DNA from: Dimargaris cristalligena | Lineage: Eukaryota > Kickxellomycota > Dimargaritomycetes > Dimargaritales > Dimargaritaceae | Assembly (NCBI GenBank): GCA_027576995.1 | Contig: JANBQC010000035.1 | Span: forward strand, 22,593-86,592 | DNA length: 64,000 nucleotides | Direction: 5' to 3' | Shown: positions 1-13,360 of the stretch, piece by piece | How positions within the stretch are numbered: position 1 is the stretch's first letter | Layout: the number at the start of each line of letters is the position of its first letter | The notes under the pieces: model-generated | Seen by the model: the letters and a program-made list of their open reading frames with translations, nothing else | What the model was told of the DNA's origin: nothing | Databases searched by the model: none | Position numbers and translations under genes: made by a program

Positions 1-288
1 CATCTTGGTGTTGACGGGGCCCCACCAGATATCGTGCAGGGTATCTTCTTCCTCGACGATACGCTTGTCCTTGGGGCTGCGACCGGTCTTTTCACCGGAG
101 GAGGTGATCAGGGCGCCGGAGGAGGACATGTAGGTGCCCTTTTCGAACTTGAGGGCATCTTCGTACAGACAGGCGACGGACAAGTTGCGGTAAATGTGGG
201 TGCGGTGGTAGTCGATACCGTCGGACTGGTGCAGGGCGATTTCAATGGACGCGGAGTCCGGGGTGGAGACACGGGAGGAGTGAACCAT
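1..288 (-). CDS. PCK1: phosphoenolpyruvate carboxykinase (ATP), N-terminal part
   Basis: The first 96 codons of ATP-dependent PEP carboxykinase, which converts oxaloacetate to PEP in the cytosol and commits carbon to gluconeogenesis. The start codon is at 288-286, and the frame runs off the left edge. Visible family motifs are [20 protein letters not shown], followed by KRIVEE and IWWGPVN. These match the substrate-binding N-terminal block of yeast Pck1, and the overall N-terminal length also fits. No intron is seen in this part. The nucleotide-binding and metal-binding residues lie outside the window. Expression is expected to be carbon-source dependent from knowledge of the family; nothing in the sequence proves it. 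Confidence 0.95.
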   Translation of the reverse strand, partial: MVHSSRVSTPDSASIEIALHQSDGIDYHRTHIYRNLSVACLYEDALKFEKGTYMSSSGALITSSGEKTGRSPKDKRIVEEEDTLHDIWWGPVNTKM

Positions 289-3200
289 GGTGTTAATAGA
301 ACGGGAGGGCTGGGGTTTGGAAAGTATTGAGTAGGGCTTGGTAGCGTAGCGGGAATGCGGGCAGGCGGAGGAAAATAAACGGGGTATGGAGAAGGGGCGG
401 TGGGAGGCGGCGGTGAAACGACAGAAAAACGGGCTTTGGGAAATGATACGCTGAGTCGGCGACATGCAAGGGTCGTCAAACAACAAGAAGAAAAGGGCTA
501 GTAAATAGACAAACGGAGGGGAGGGCGAGAGCTGGCGGTGGAATAGACAAGAAGTGAGGATAAAACGAAGAGGGAAATGACGGGTCTATATATATGGGGG
601 AAACGCGAGCAGTTTAGGAACAAAGGGAGGAGGGGAGGGGAGGAGAGAGAGCGGGAGGTATTAGGTTAGTCACAATAGATGAAAAGGTGAAGTTCTTCTA
701 CTAATGCGTATATAAGAATAGAAAATGCATATATAGATAGTGTAAAAACAGAAGAGGAGTTGGAAAGAGGGAGGATGGTGAAGTGGGGTGCATGCACAAC
801 ATATAAAAAAACCGGGGCCAATGGAATGGTATAGTTAAGCTTAGAGCGGGCAGCCATTGGGGGATCAGATAGGCGCCTGAAAAACAGCCGTCACAGCCCT
901 AGTTAGTTGCCATTGGCCCAAGGGAGGGTGTGGTTTTCACACCTAAAGAGTACACAGTTGTCACAAGCACCACCCACCAATAAAATAGGGTCCTCCCTCC
1001 TCCCATTTGAACTAGGGGGACCCTCCCTTCTTCCTCCATCTATCTATCTGTTCAGGTTCTTCGCTCGTGCTATCCCCCAGCGTAGTGAGAGTGATCTATC
1101 CCCCGGTTTGCTCCGCGACCAGGAAGAACCCCGGCCCTACATATGCCTAGATAAGTAAGTAAGTAGGTAGCTACCAGATTAGATGTGTCGCTTCCCCTCT
1201 CTTCGTTCGTCATGGATACCGTATAATGCTGCTGACAACGACACCACATCTTCGACAATATGATAGGCCTTACTTGGGCGTATGAACTGATAAACGCGTT
1301 TCTGGAGGATAGGTAGTGGTGGTGGCGGTGTAACATCCCCATCCCCACACTCTTATAGAGTATACTAACTATATAGCCAACCCCTTCTAGCAGCCACACC
1401 TATAGGGTAATACCACCACGAACCCGAAAACGCCCGGACTTGCTAAAAATAGGGACTGCAGTGTTAAATGAACGCGGCTCCTCCCGTTCCAGGCGGCAGG
1501 GGCTTTTTCTCTCCCCTCATCCTCTCCATCGGCCTGTTCACTCCCCCCGATGACGATGGGTTGTAGTAGTAATTACAGACAATCAACCTGGCGGAGGGGT
1601 TAAAGAAGAGACGTCTGGAAACATGAAGCCGGCTGCAGCTATGCAGACTGCAGCCAAGTCATTTTAGCATACTTGGTGCGCGGCACAACGTTATTCCCGC
1701 CAGCGTCGCACTTCCCCCTTGCACTACTATGGCCCATCCCCAGTCAACGTTCGCTTTGGACAATTATTTTTACACGTTGTATTACGCCAGGAAACCAAAA
1801 CAACCCACTTTTGGTACCTCAGAGCACCAACGACGAACAGGCGAGGGAAAAGGCACCGCTAGTGGAGCTGGCTGAATAACACCCGCTGGCCCAGCTTAAA
1901 AGCTGCTGCTGCTGCTGGTGGTGTTGGCGTATAGGGGCAACAGTGTACTACTCCTAAAACCTGCCGTGGCAGGCGTCTAAAACATATTGGCTGGTGTGGC
2001 CAAGACAAGTGAGAGGAGTTTAGTATCCGATGGTGGCGATGACCCGGTTTTAATTACCGGTGTGGTGATATCCCTGACTCTGGAAGCCCCCAAGCAGTCG
2101 GGGTGCGCCTATTTTTAGCTGCTGCTGCTGCTGGTCCAGACCGCGCCCTCCGCCGGAGGTGCGTGGCGCTAGAACAGACTGTAAACCCACCCCTTCCAGT
2201 GGGTTATTAAAGCTGTTGGTGCAGACCCCCCCCCATTAGGTGGCAGAGGCCGACGGGGAGAGTAAGTAAACTACGTATACTTGGTCCATTTGGCATTCAT
2301 TGCCTTGGCAAAGTGCAATGAAGAGGACAATGGTCCTTTTCCTCCATGCATAGTTGCTGAATACCGCCCTCGTCTATCTCCAGCAGGCCTCTCCCGGGAT
2401 TTCTACTCTCTCTAGCCCTTGAAGTAGGAAAATCCCTCCTCCCCCACACGACGTCCACTGTATAAGGCTTATTGGTGTAGTCCTAATAGGGTAGGAGGCA
2501 CTCTACTACTGGCTGTTCAGTCAGTCGGTCAGTCAACTAATTAGTTAGTTAGTTACCTGTGTTACCCTTACTCCACTGGCCCAGCCAGTACAATTGCTTT
2601 ATTATCGGAAGAAATGGCGATTTCCACTCCTACTATGGCGATTTCCTTTCGCGCCTAATGTGCAGCGAGGATGTGGGCGTGGTGGATTCCCGCTGCCATG
2701 TTAGTGGATAAACCACCCAAAATATCCCAAATGGTAATTAAACGCCGCCCCGCCTTTCGTCGAGTCTCTTCTTCCTCCTCCTTCTGTCTTTCTCGCATAC
2801 CGTTTGCTCATTGTATACCCCATTTACTGGCCAATCATGCAGAGAGGCCCCTTGCAACTTATTCTTGGCTCCACACACACACCTATTCACCTGGCCTTCC
2901 CGATTCGGCATGTTTGGTCCTGAAATGCCCGATGGCTTAGTTCCCTTGATTGGTTCATGTCGAGGGTATTTCCGGGTTAGCCCGATTCGTGGACATCCGT
3001 ACAATACCACACCCACCTATACACACTGTGGGTGGGTTATACGGTGCGAGCTGTGTGAGTGGGGGGGGGGAGGAGTTGACTGAGGCAGTATCACTCACAC
3101 CCACACCCACATACACTTCATAAGCGAATCGAGCGATAAATGGGTGGATATACAGACAATGATGCCATTTACTTGTTCCGTAATGGTAAATAAATGAACG

Positions 3201-3343
3201 CAGCACAAATCATGTCAAGTGAAAAAGTAATGAGGGAGGGGGCTTCTGGCTGAGCTAATCCTTATTGCTGGTTTTCAAAAAGTCTCCATCCGACCCTCTT
3301 TCTCATCCTCGCACACCATAATCCAGGATCAATGGGTCTTAAT

Positions 3344-3374
<31 letters not shown>

Positions 3375-3400
3375 ATAGTGGTAGTAGTAGTGATAATAGT
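3344..3400. repeat. AGC/AGT trinucleotide microsatellite
   Basis: About eight AGC units followed by imperfect AGT units. It lies in non-coding sequence. Confidence 0.85.
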
Positions 3401-6400
3401 GTCCTGTTGTACGTGGCGAACAGTCGACCTCTCACACCGCCATGGGCCAATTCCCGTATACCCGCCCTTGGTTTTGGTCCAGGGTTGACCACCGAACAAT
3501 AGCCGCACCAACCCACTGTTGACTCTCATACATCCCTGGAAGGCCCCAGTCAAAAAGAGATAGGTCCCCCACCTTCTTCACTCTCATTCTTAAACGATCA
3601 TCACTGCCAAAAACCAATTCAACTGACCGTGCTCCTGTTATAGATAGAACGACGACGACCTTGCCGGAAATCCCTCTCGCCTTGCCCTCTGGGCGGTGTG
3701 CAATTGGTCCGAACAAAAACCCAGTCACACTAATGACACACTATTAATATCAGATACTACGGGTATTGGCTGATAAAGGTCATAATATACTACTATAGCT
3801 TGACTAGTCACCCTGATCGAAAATCCTCCCTAATTTATGGTCCTAGAATATAACAAAGGCTCTCTCCCCCCCTTCGTGTGTTGAGAAGTCCAGTAAAATA
3901 GGGGATGTGTTGACGGAAAAGGGGGGTGTAGAACCACAGCCCGTTTCGAAGGGCCCTCCGCTCCCCGTATTGCACTCCCGGCTCCAGCCGAATGGGTACC
4001 ATTGGAACATTAGGTCAAGATGGTGCAATTGAACCACCACCCCCCTTCCGGCTGCCAAATCATGGCGGATGAAGAACACCCACACACACCCTTTCATGTG
4101 GAGGCATGGTTAAGGAGCGTGTGGAGGTTACAGATGGCTTTGTCTGTATAACCCCGAGCAGAAGTGGTCATATGAACTGGAACAGCCATTGTGTAATCAT
4201 CCCTCAAGTCACTACTTAGTGGGGTGGCGGGAAGCTGTCACTGCAAAGGGGAAAGAGGCCGTGGAAGCAAAGAGAGTATTGTAATCGGCCGATTCATCCC
4301 TGCCTTCTCTGCCTCCCCCATTCGCTATATTTACCCGTGAATAGGTAGGTGTCATGGAGGTGGTCAGCAGCAACCCCTGCCCCTTCGCCATTGCCGCCTA
4401 ATTTTACCTACTAGGGGGTCAGATGGCTCAAATAACAGTCACAGGCCCTTTTGATTTGATCCTATGGTGTTTATAAGAAACGGTATGATCCACCCACTCC
4501 CTCTCTTTTAGTGAATCACTTCGAACTCCTCGTTGGAGGGGTAGGAAATCCCCCCAAGGCCAATCCGTACCGAATCGGCAACGACCTAGCATGCCATTCA
4601 TTCATTTCCCAAGTCCATATACTCCAGCCTTTCCATGGGGGAATGGCCCTGCTACTATTCCGCTTCTAGACCGCGCTGGGCCCGCCAAGTGGCCATCATT
4701 CCAAGTTGTACGGAGGACTGCCTAATATTTACTGGACTGCTTATATATATCCCTCATGGTTTATTTCTCCCACGTTAAGTTTCAACCACCGGGTAATTCC
4801 GACTACCTGTCCTGACCAGTTCCATGAACCGCCAACATCTAAAAAGGGGCGAGGCCGTTTAGGTATTAGCGGTGGAGGAGGAGGAACGCTGACTAGCGGA
4901 TTGATCAAGACCTAACGACTCCTTCAACCTCTCCAATTTACCCATTTTGGATCAGCTCTCTACAGAAAAGTCGAATAAGTCATGTGCATAGGGAAAGGCG
5001 GAGGCACGGGTGCGCCATTCCGATATTTTCCTATACATGGTAATCAATTAGGCAAGGATGGTCATGCACAGGAACCCTGTGTGTCCGAAGGTGAATACTA
5101 CGAAGAGAAGTGGTGGTGGCTGTTTCCCCCCTTCTCCGACTCTCGCTGCAGACAAGTAGGCTTACTTTGCAACGAATTCTGGAAGAGGTGTCCGGTTTAA
5201 TTCCTTCACAATTCTTTTTTATTTTATTTAAAAAACCCCCCATTCCCTTTGTGCCAAGCAATTTGGCCAAACTCGGGCCAGTCATTTATAGACTAAGGGC
5301 GGCGAAGGAGCTCGTGAAGGCCCCGTTATCCGACCCGACTACGCCCGGCCTGCTTCTCAAGGCCATCCCCGCCCTGTCTAATCATAACCAACCCCAGTTG
5401 TTATTCGTCAGAAATCCAACCAAGTAGCACAGCTGTAGCCCCCCGTAATACCGGCGCGAAGGAAGGTTTCCTCGACTTATCCGCACCCCTTAGGCCTAAC
5501 TTACTTTATCTATTTACCATCCCCGCCACATTCCCACCCTCCATTAAGTTTCATTCGGCCTCTCACCCCTCCTCTTCCACTGTCGATGCGAAGGTTCATA
5601 TTAAACTAACACTTGCGTACCAGCTTAAATCGACCAACCACTAGTTGGCCAGCATGGGTTGTGTTTTGGATGCGTGTGAATGAGCGGAAAAGCGGGGAAG
5701 AAGGGGAGGGTAAGGTAGGGGTTGAAGAGAAGGGGTACCCGAATGGTGGTCTTACCGAAAGCAGTCACGCCCCCGGATCCGGATGCTTCCGAGAAGCAAG
5801 AGTGGGGTGACTTGCCTCATTGCGTTTTGGTATGCAGGCGCAGAGGAGGGGCATCGGTACAGGTTCGCATCCGAATTACGCGCATACTCCCGTATCCGTG
5901 AAGAATGGAAAGAGGGGTTCTGGAAGCGGCAATTTAGAGAGGCCATTATTTGCCTATTCAAGTCACCCTCCCCCCTCCCCAGTCCCCTCTTCCACGGAGT
6001 GATCCCGGATCCAAACGAAGCCATGGAAAGGTAAGCCGGCCAGAGTAGTATAGTATATACACCATTTAACAAGGTAGTATCAGTCTTGTCTCTCTCCCCC
6101 TCCTCCGAATCCTAGATTTCGCAGTCGGATAGAAGTAGTGCACCAATTCGACACCGACACATTGGTTTGCCAAGCGGAAGTGGCTATTTTATTGTTTACC
6201 ATGGTGTTTATCCACCTTAGCGACACTCTCCACTTCCATTGTTGCCCAGGTGACTCCATAATGGTGTATCATGTATTATAAATGGCGGACCTTAGTATAC
6301 AACTTTACAAGTCCTGTTCCCTAACCACCTTACCTGATAGCTTTTGAGCGACTGCCCTCCCCCGCCGTTCCAACCAAATGGTCAGTTGTTGCGTTTTGCC

Positions 6401-6433
6401 ACTAACCATCTTGAATTGCTGTATACCGAGTTC

Positions 6434-6579
6434 ATATGGGAAAAATCCAAACCAGCTGTATAAAGTTTACATAGTACGCGGATAGGAGAATATGTGGGAG
6501 AATAATGGCTTTTAACCAGTAATACTGGCACCATCTAACGGATTTTTCGTTATACAGCCTGTATGAACTTCTCCCATAT
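6434..6579. repeat. short inverted-repeat element, copy A
   Basis: A 146-bp unit bounded by 29-bp inverted arms (6434-6462 and 6551-6579) that match at 23 of 29 positions. The inner arm motifs are AAACCAGCTGTAT on the left and GTTATACAGCCTG on the right. The same two motifs, in the same order, bound a second element at 29818-29940, while the interiors differ. There is no coding potential and no clear target-site duplication. It could be a MITE-like remnant or a conserved hairpin or operator; I cannot decide which. Confidence 0.55.
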
Positions 6580-8087
6580 TATAAATGGAGGCCTGACATA
6601 TCACTTCAGTTAGCACCGCAGGTGACCGGCTGACGATTCACCCGACTCGATTAACCGTCCTCGCATCTGACCAGTCCCGGGAAGTTTGGATACGCACGAA
6701 CTACAGACATATTCGAATCCCGCTTCATTTTACATTAATACCTAAACTCCCTGACCATCCGAGACGCATAGAGAATGGGACAGATGACCGAAAATGTGCT
6801 CCGCCCGTTGATTCACCCCTGATTAAACGGCACATAAACGGGCAATGCAGTCTCCACAGAGGATTAAAAATATAGACCCAACCAACGGAAATTGGCTTAA
6901 AATAGCTATGCAGTCGACGGGTCCGACAGTATGTCGTTGTCATTCCCTTACATTCCCTACCTTAATATGTTAGGGTCTGTATCATAGATGGCCAGGAGGG
7001 GCTCTTTAGGGGGACACGAATACCCCGCGCGGGCGGTATTTCACAAACAAGATCGGGTAAGTACGTCCCAATCTGATTTTCCCCCTTGGCTGAAACCAGC
7101 ATGTATCCGGTTGCTATACAACCATGGCCACCGAGGGCCGTGGTTTTCGATATACTATCAATAAACTAACCCAAGTACTATCAAGTGGAAAGTGACAGGA
7201 GTTCTTAAGCAAATGGGCACAAATGGTATGACGCATCTCAATTCTTAACCATACAGATATAGGGTACAAACGGACAACCTTTACTGCCGCTACAGCTGGT
7301 AGAGGTGATGATATAAGTTAGATAGTGGTCCATTTGAAAATTGAACGGAATAGGAGAGGGGGGGGTATAAAGCAAATTTACACTAGGGAAGATAATTGGG
7401 AAGGGGAAAGGTGGAAGGGGGGGAAAACGGGTACAGGTGGCAGTAGTAATGAGAATGACACCGCCATTCACAAAACACGGGGATATATAAGGATAACAAT
7501 TCACTTAAGTCCCCACCACCCTCCCCAGTTTTAAATAGCCGCAGGTTCAGGCGATACATCGGAAAATAGTTGGAGCACAGCATTAGGCGGACTGAGGCAT
7601 CTAAGTGTCAGAAGGCAAAATGGCCCCAATGAAAAATAAATGGAAGAGTACGGATGCATAGGACAGTCCAGGATAAAGAAAAGAAACATAGTAATAAAAG
7701 GGGAGATGGTGGAAGGAAAGGTACGAGTAACAGCGGGTCTTTAAGGTTGCAATACGGCAGCATAATTAGGGCATAATCGCCGAAGGGTATAAAAAAGCAA
7801 GTGGCTAAAGCCCTGCATTTCGTGGCAAATCAAGTCAAGTCAGGTTGGGTTAGCGATTCGTTGAAGCGTAATAATAAAGGATCGGAAGAAGTGTTACACC
7901 ATCCGCCATGGCGGCGATATACGGGAGAAGGTACCCCCCCCAGCCACTGATTGTAGCAATCGAACAAAGCGCCAATGCCTATTGGAGACATATATATTTG
8001 CATTTGACTAGGCGGAGGGAACACACACACTCGCCATAATCCGATTATATCAACCCACCCCCGCTGGGACGCGTAGCCAAGTCCTCC

Positions 8088-8979
<892 letters not shown>

Positions 8980-10222
8980 GGTTATAGTAGTTTAGTGAAC
9001 AGGTGGAGGGGAGAGGAGGGAGGGTAAAGGATCGCCAAGCGATGGGGCAGTAGAAGAAACGAAGGATAAAAGCAAGCAAGAAAGAAAAGGGTAGAAGGAA
9101 AGTGGGGCGACCAGGGGAAGGGTCGCAAGTATATGTGCCACCAAGATTAAGTACTGCCCAACAACGGAGAAGGGGAGACCAAGATTAAGCACTGCCCAGC
9201 AACGGAGAAGGGGGGAGACGGCGGGCGTGTCCATTCAGGGGGCGCGAACAGATAAGCTGGCTATCTAGAACATTACACGCGGCTATGGTCGGCCAACCAG
9301 CGGACAGTGGTTAGGATGGGGCAACTCGCATACCTTGCTTGGTGAGAGGTACCACACCACCTTTGCCGTGAGGCCTAATAACCGCCAACCCGTTCTCTCA
9401 CATGTGCAGCCCAGAACTAGTAGCAGCGTGCGGGGGAGTTGTGCCTACCAGGCCCCGTATATGCGCGCATTCACCCCGTCCGTACCATCATCTGCTGGGC
9501 AGCGGTGGGGCTATATGCCCCTCCCCAGGCGTGGCCAACCAAGGAACACCACATTTTCACTGTAGGTGCTGGGGAATAATGGGATAAATCACAGTCTGCC
9601 ACCAAACCTCACCCTTCCCACTCTATTCAGCTCGGGAACGCAGGCCAGCCGAAGTTCTCTCTCCGCCTTGAGGTAAGCGGCCGTACCCATCTTCCCCCGG
9701 TTTGTTCATCTTTCGGCCCTCTATATTATTATTCGTTTGTTACATTCGACTTCCCAAGGTAGGTCAACCCCGCGATTCTAAAGCGGATGATTCACTCCAC
9801 CCCCGGCACCTTCGTCCGCTCCGAAACAGCCGAGTTAGCCTTCCCCAAGTCCACTTCATTTGCAGAGGGAGAGTGGCCCAACCACATTACCCCTGCCCTC
9901 CCCTGAGACCCTTGTGGCCAGCTGGCTCTACGCTCGACGGCGTTTCATCCCAACCCCCTGTGTTGAGCGGCCTGCCCGCCTAGAACCTATGGTGATGACC
10001 TGACTCCACCACCCCTCATCGGCCACCCTATCAAACTTTGATTCATACTGCTCACTCACCCCCCAATTACCCTTCTTCCCTAAACTCCGACATCATTCAT
10101 CATCCAGCTAAAGTGTGTTACGTCTGATTCACTTTAGCCGCCCGCCTGTTGTTTAGATTCAATCCTCTCTTCGTTTGTTTTATTGTAGATAACTCCTCCC
10201 GTTTTTCGCCTCGCCAGTCTCC
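8980..10222. promoter_or_regulatory. divergent ADK1 / SEC24 promoter region
   Basis: 1.2 kb between two divergent starts. Several short open frames occur, none with recognisable content. The SEC24-proximal part is C/T-rich, as expected for a leader. It holds a tandem duplication at 9140-9217. Confidence 0.6.
9140..9217. repeat. tandem duplication of about 38-40 bp
   Basis: Two adjacent near-identical units, 9140-9177 and 9178-9217. Both contain ACCAAGATTAAG, then ACTGCCCA and CAACGGAGAAGGGG. They differ by a few substitutions and a small indel. The repeat lies roughly 160-240 bp upstream of the ADK1 start. Confidence 0.85.
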
Positions 10223-13200
10223 ATGAATTCGCAGCCGCCGCCAAGTGGTCCCCAACGGCCACCCCCACCCTCATATCCACAACAGCCGCCCCAGCAACCT
10301 GGTCCGTACGGTGCCGCCCCCCGCCCTCGCCCTCCTGGTGCCATGGGCCAACCCCGGCCCAGGCCTCCCCAATCCGCTGGAGGTCCTGGGGTACCCCGGC
10401 CCCCACCGAATTCGCAGGGACCCCCCTACCCGCCCGCCAGTGCTCCCGGTCGTCCCATGAATTTCCAGCCACCTCCGGGCGGGATTCCCCAGTCGATTCG
10501 CCCCCAGCCCTCGCGGTCCGGCCAACCCTCGCCGGCCCCCGGCGCTAGTTACGGCGTCCGCCCACGGCCCGCTATGTACGGCCAGCGCCCCCCTGCTCCC
10601 TATCCGGGCCAGTATGCCGTCGCTGGTCCTGGTTCGCAGCGCCCCATGTCCCCACCCCAACACCCCACCGCTGCTAGCCCCCGGCATGGGCCCACAACTC
10701 CTTCGTACCCGCCCGCCTCACCTGTGCCCTCTGATACCCCCCGCAGCCCCACCTCCATGTCCGGATCCACTTCGGGGCATGGTGCCCGGCGCCGGCTTTA
10801 TCCAGAGCAGATCACATCGGCCTATACTCAGCCCAACGCCCAGGCTGGTGCCCCTCCCCTGCCCTCCAGCGCTGGCTATCCTCCCAATGCCGCCCCTTCT
10901 CAGATCACCCAGGCTCCGCAGTTTTTTGTGCCGGGCGAGGCTCCCGCCGCACCCGTTCCGAATCCAGGGCACCAGCGTTCCCCCGCTTCCCCGGGTTATG
11001 CCGCCCAGGACCCCATGGCTTCGCTGTCCAACCAATTCGGTAATATGGGCTTCAGCGGTGCCCATAATGCCGGGGCCGCATCCGCCTTATTAGCTGGTCC
11101 CCCCGAGATCTGGACCTTGGAACAACCCCTGCCCCCCGTGGTGCTGCCTCCCCAGACTGCCGCGACCCCGCACTATGTGCCTTGTGACGGCAAACACATG
11201 CGCTCCACCTTAAATTGCGTGCCCAACTCCGCTTCTCTGCTCAAGAAATCCAAGTTGCTTTTCGGTATTACCTTTACTCCATTCAAGACCGATGACGAGG
11301 GCGAGAGCCCCTTGCCTGTGGTGCATGATATCGTCCGTTGTCGTCGTTGCCGTACCTACCTGAACCCCTACGTGCGCTTCACCGATGGTGGTTATAAGTG
11401 GCTATGCAATCTCTGCAACCTCAAGAATGAGGTTCCGGCCTTTTTTGATTACGACGCCTACCAGCAGGTTCCCGTGGACCGCTTCCAACGTCCCGAACTA
11501 AGCCACTCCGTAGTCGAATATGTCGCCCCGGCCCAGTATATGAGTCGTCCCCCGCAGCCTCCCGTCTATGTGTTTATCATCGACGTGTCCCACGATGCCG
11601 TCAAAAACGGTTCCATTGGCGTAATGGCCCAGGCCATTCTGGAAAGCTTGGACCGGATCCCCAACACCGACGGGCGCGCCATGGTGTGTTTCATCACGGT
11701 AGACTCGGCCCTACATTTCTATAGTCTCACCCCCGAGGGCACCGAGCCCCAGATGCTGGTAGTGCCCGACTTGGATGATCCCTTCCTACCCTACCCCAAT
11801 CAGCTGCTAGTTAACCTGTCCGAATGTCGCCCGGCCATCGATGCCCTGCTCAGTCGGTTAGGCGAGATGTTCCTGGGTACTACCGCTACCGGCTTCGCCC
11901 TTGGCCCCGCCCTTCAGTCCGCCAAGCGCTTGATCCAGCACATTGGTGGTAAAATCATTGTTTGCCACTCGGCCCTGCCCAATATCAAGGCGGGTGCTCT
12001 CAAGAACCGCGAGGATGTCAAGGCCGCGGGTACGGCTAAAGAATCGGACCTGCTCAAGCCAGCTGACCCCTTCTACAGTTCGTTTATCCAGCAAGTCCTA
12101 GGCCTGCAGATCACCGTGGACTTTTTTGTTTTTGCCTCCGGCTATGTGGACCTGGCCTCATTGGCCCCCCTGGCCCGTACCTCAGGTGGTAGCATCTATA
12201 TGTATCCGGGCTTCTTGAGCACCCGGCCTGAAGATGTGAATCAGGTTATGTCCGAAATGAAACGGTTTCTGTCCCGGGACAATGGATGGGAGGCCGTATT
12301 CCGTATTCGGGCTTCCCCTGGTATTCGATTCCCTGCCTATTATGGTCACCACTTCCTTCGGAGTACCGATTTACTGGCCCTGCCGAACGTGTCCCCTGAC
12401 CACTGTTACGCGGCTGATGTGGCCCTCGAAAACGACCTGGCTGGGCCCGTGGCCTTTTTCCAATCAGCCCTGCTCTACACCTCTTCGAACGGCGAACGTC
12501 GTATTCGGGTAGCCACCCTGGCCTTGCCCATTGTGAGTCAAGTGCGCGATCTGTTCCGTGGTATTGACCAGGTCGCTGTGGCGGCTCTGCTCGCCAAGAA
12601 GGCCGCCGACCGGGTCCTGTCCGCTAAATTGGAGGACGCCCGTAAGGCCGTCGAATTCAAGACTGTAGATATGCTGAACGTAGACCGGGCCGAGCTGGGT
12701 CTCATCAACGGTACTCTCGGCCAGATCCCCGTGCCCCGCAGCTTGAACCTCTTGCCTCTTCTCACTCTGGGTATTCTCAAGGGCGATGCGCTGTGTTCCG
12801 CCACCGGGGTTCACCATCCCAGCGACCTCCGAACGGCAGCTCTGGCCCAGGTTCTCACCCTGCCGCCTGAAATTCTCCAGACCTACCTTTTGGCGAAGTT
12901 CTATCCCCTACATGAACTTTCACCCGAAGCTGGCCTGCCTAGCGACCAGGCTCCTAACCTGACTCAGCTACCTCCCCCTCTCAATCTTAGCAGTGAGAAA
13001 CTGGCCCGCCATGGCGTCTTTTTGCTCTACTCCGTTACTGAACAGTATGTCTGGATGGGCCGGGACGCCCACCCCAACCTGTTACGTGACCTATTCAGTG
13101 TGGGTTCATACAATGAATTGACCAGCGGGCCCCTAAGACTGCCCCAGTTAGATACGGACATTTCCCGTCGGGTTCATGCTATACTTGCCCGCCTGGCGGC

Positions 13201-13360
13201 CCTAACCCGCCACGCTTTTGCGCCCACACTTCAGCTGGTCAAGGAGGATGCACCGGCACAGCTTCGTAGTCAGTTCCACGCGCACCTGGTGGAGGACAAA
13301 AACATGAACATGATGAGCTATCAGCAGTTCCTGGGCTTCATTCGGGAAAAGATGCAATAG
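10223..13360 (+). CDS. SEC24: COPII coat cargo-adaptor subunit Sec24
   Basis: Single-exon 1045-aa protein of the inner COPII coat. It pairs with Sec23 on Sar1-GTP at ER exit sites and binds cargo export signals. Residues 1 to about 300 are proline-, serine- and glutamine-rich and disordered. The zinc finger is C373-x2-C376-x18-C395-x2-C398. It is followed by the trunk (from about 447, PVYVFIIDVS), beta-sandwich and helical regions, and a C-terminal gelsolin-like domain (about 916-1000, with HGVFLLYSVTEQYVWMG). The trunk contains CHSALPNIKAGALKNRED, typical of Sec24 rather than Sec23. Length is slightly above yeast Sec24 (926) because of the N-terminal tail. The start has no competing upstream in-frame ATG that I can see. 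Confidence 0.97.
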   Translation: MNSQPPPSGPQRPPPPSYPQQPPQQPGPYGAAPRPRPPGAMGQPRPRPPQSAGGPGVPRPPPNSQGPPYPPASAPGRPMNFQPPPGGIPQSIRPQPSRSGQPSPAPGASYGVRPRPAMYGQRPPAPYPGQYAVAGPGSQRPMSPPQHPTAASPRHGPTTPSYPPASPVPSDTPRSPTSMSGSTSGHGARRRLYPEQITSAYTQPNAQAGAPPLPSSAGYPPNAAPSQITQAPQFFVPGEAPAAPVPNPGHQRSPASPGYAAQDPMASLSNQFGNMGFSGAHNAGAASALLAGPPEIWTLEQPLPPVVLPPQTAATPHYVPCDGKHMRSTLNCVPNSASLLKKSKLLFGITFTPFKTDDEGESPLPVVHDIVRCRRCRTYLNPYVRFTDGGYKWLCNLCNLKNEVPAFFDYDAYQQVPVDRFQRPELSHSVVEYVAPAQYMSRPPQPPVYVFIIDVSHDAVKNGSIGVMAQAILESLDRIPNTDGRAMVCFITVDSALHFYSLTPEGTEPQMLVVPDLDDPFLPYPNQLLVNLSECRPAIDALLSRLGEMFLGTTATGFALGPALQSAKRLIQHIGGKIIVCHSALPNIKAGALKNREDVKAAGTAKESDLLKPADPFYSSFIQQVLGLQITVDFFVFASGYVDLASLAPLARTSGGSIYMYPGFLSTRPEDVNQVMSEMKRFLSRDNGWEAVFRIRASPGIRFPAYYGHHFLRSTDLLALPNVSPDHCYAADVALENDLAGPVAFFQSALLYTSSNGERRIRVATLALPIVSQVRDLFRGIDQVAVAALLAKKAADRVLSAKLEDARKAVEFKTVDMLNVDRAELGLINGTLGQIPVPRSLNLLPLLTLGILKGDALCSATGVHHPSDLRTAALAQVLTLPPEILQTYLLAKFYPLHELSPEAGLPSDQAPNLTQLPPPLNLSSEKLARHGVFLLYSVTEQYVWMGRDAHPNLLRDLFSVGSYNELTSGPLRLPQLDTDISRRVHAILARLAALTRHAFAPTLQLVKEDAPAQLRSQFHAHLVEDKNMNMMSYQQFLGFIREKMQ

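Larger units (their letters stand above)
289..8087. other. long intergenic stretch without a supportable gene (7.8 kb)
   Basis: It holds the PCK1 promoter at its left end: a minus-strand TATA-like run lies near 586-600. Beyond that I find no frame with recognisable protein motifs. Short open frames occur on both strands and contradict each other. Visible structure: AGC/AGT trinucleotide repeats at 3344-3400, AGCTGCTGCTGCTGCTGGT twice (1901-1919 and 2117-2135), CAGT/TTAG tetranucleotide runs near 2516-2556, ATGGCGATTTCC twice near 2613-2646 followed by TTTCGCGCC, and a 146-bp inverted-repeat element at 6434-6579. It could hold a fast-evolving or non-coding gene that cannot be recognised by eye. 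Confidence 0.6.

Noticed and set aside
5110..5427. 105-codon plus-strand frame
   Set aside because: Non-ATG start, no recognisable domain, and contradicted by a minus-strand frame of similar size.
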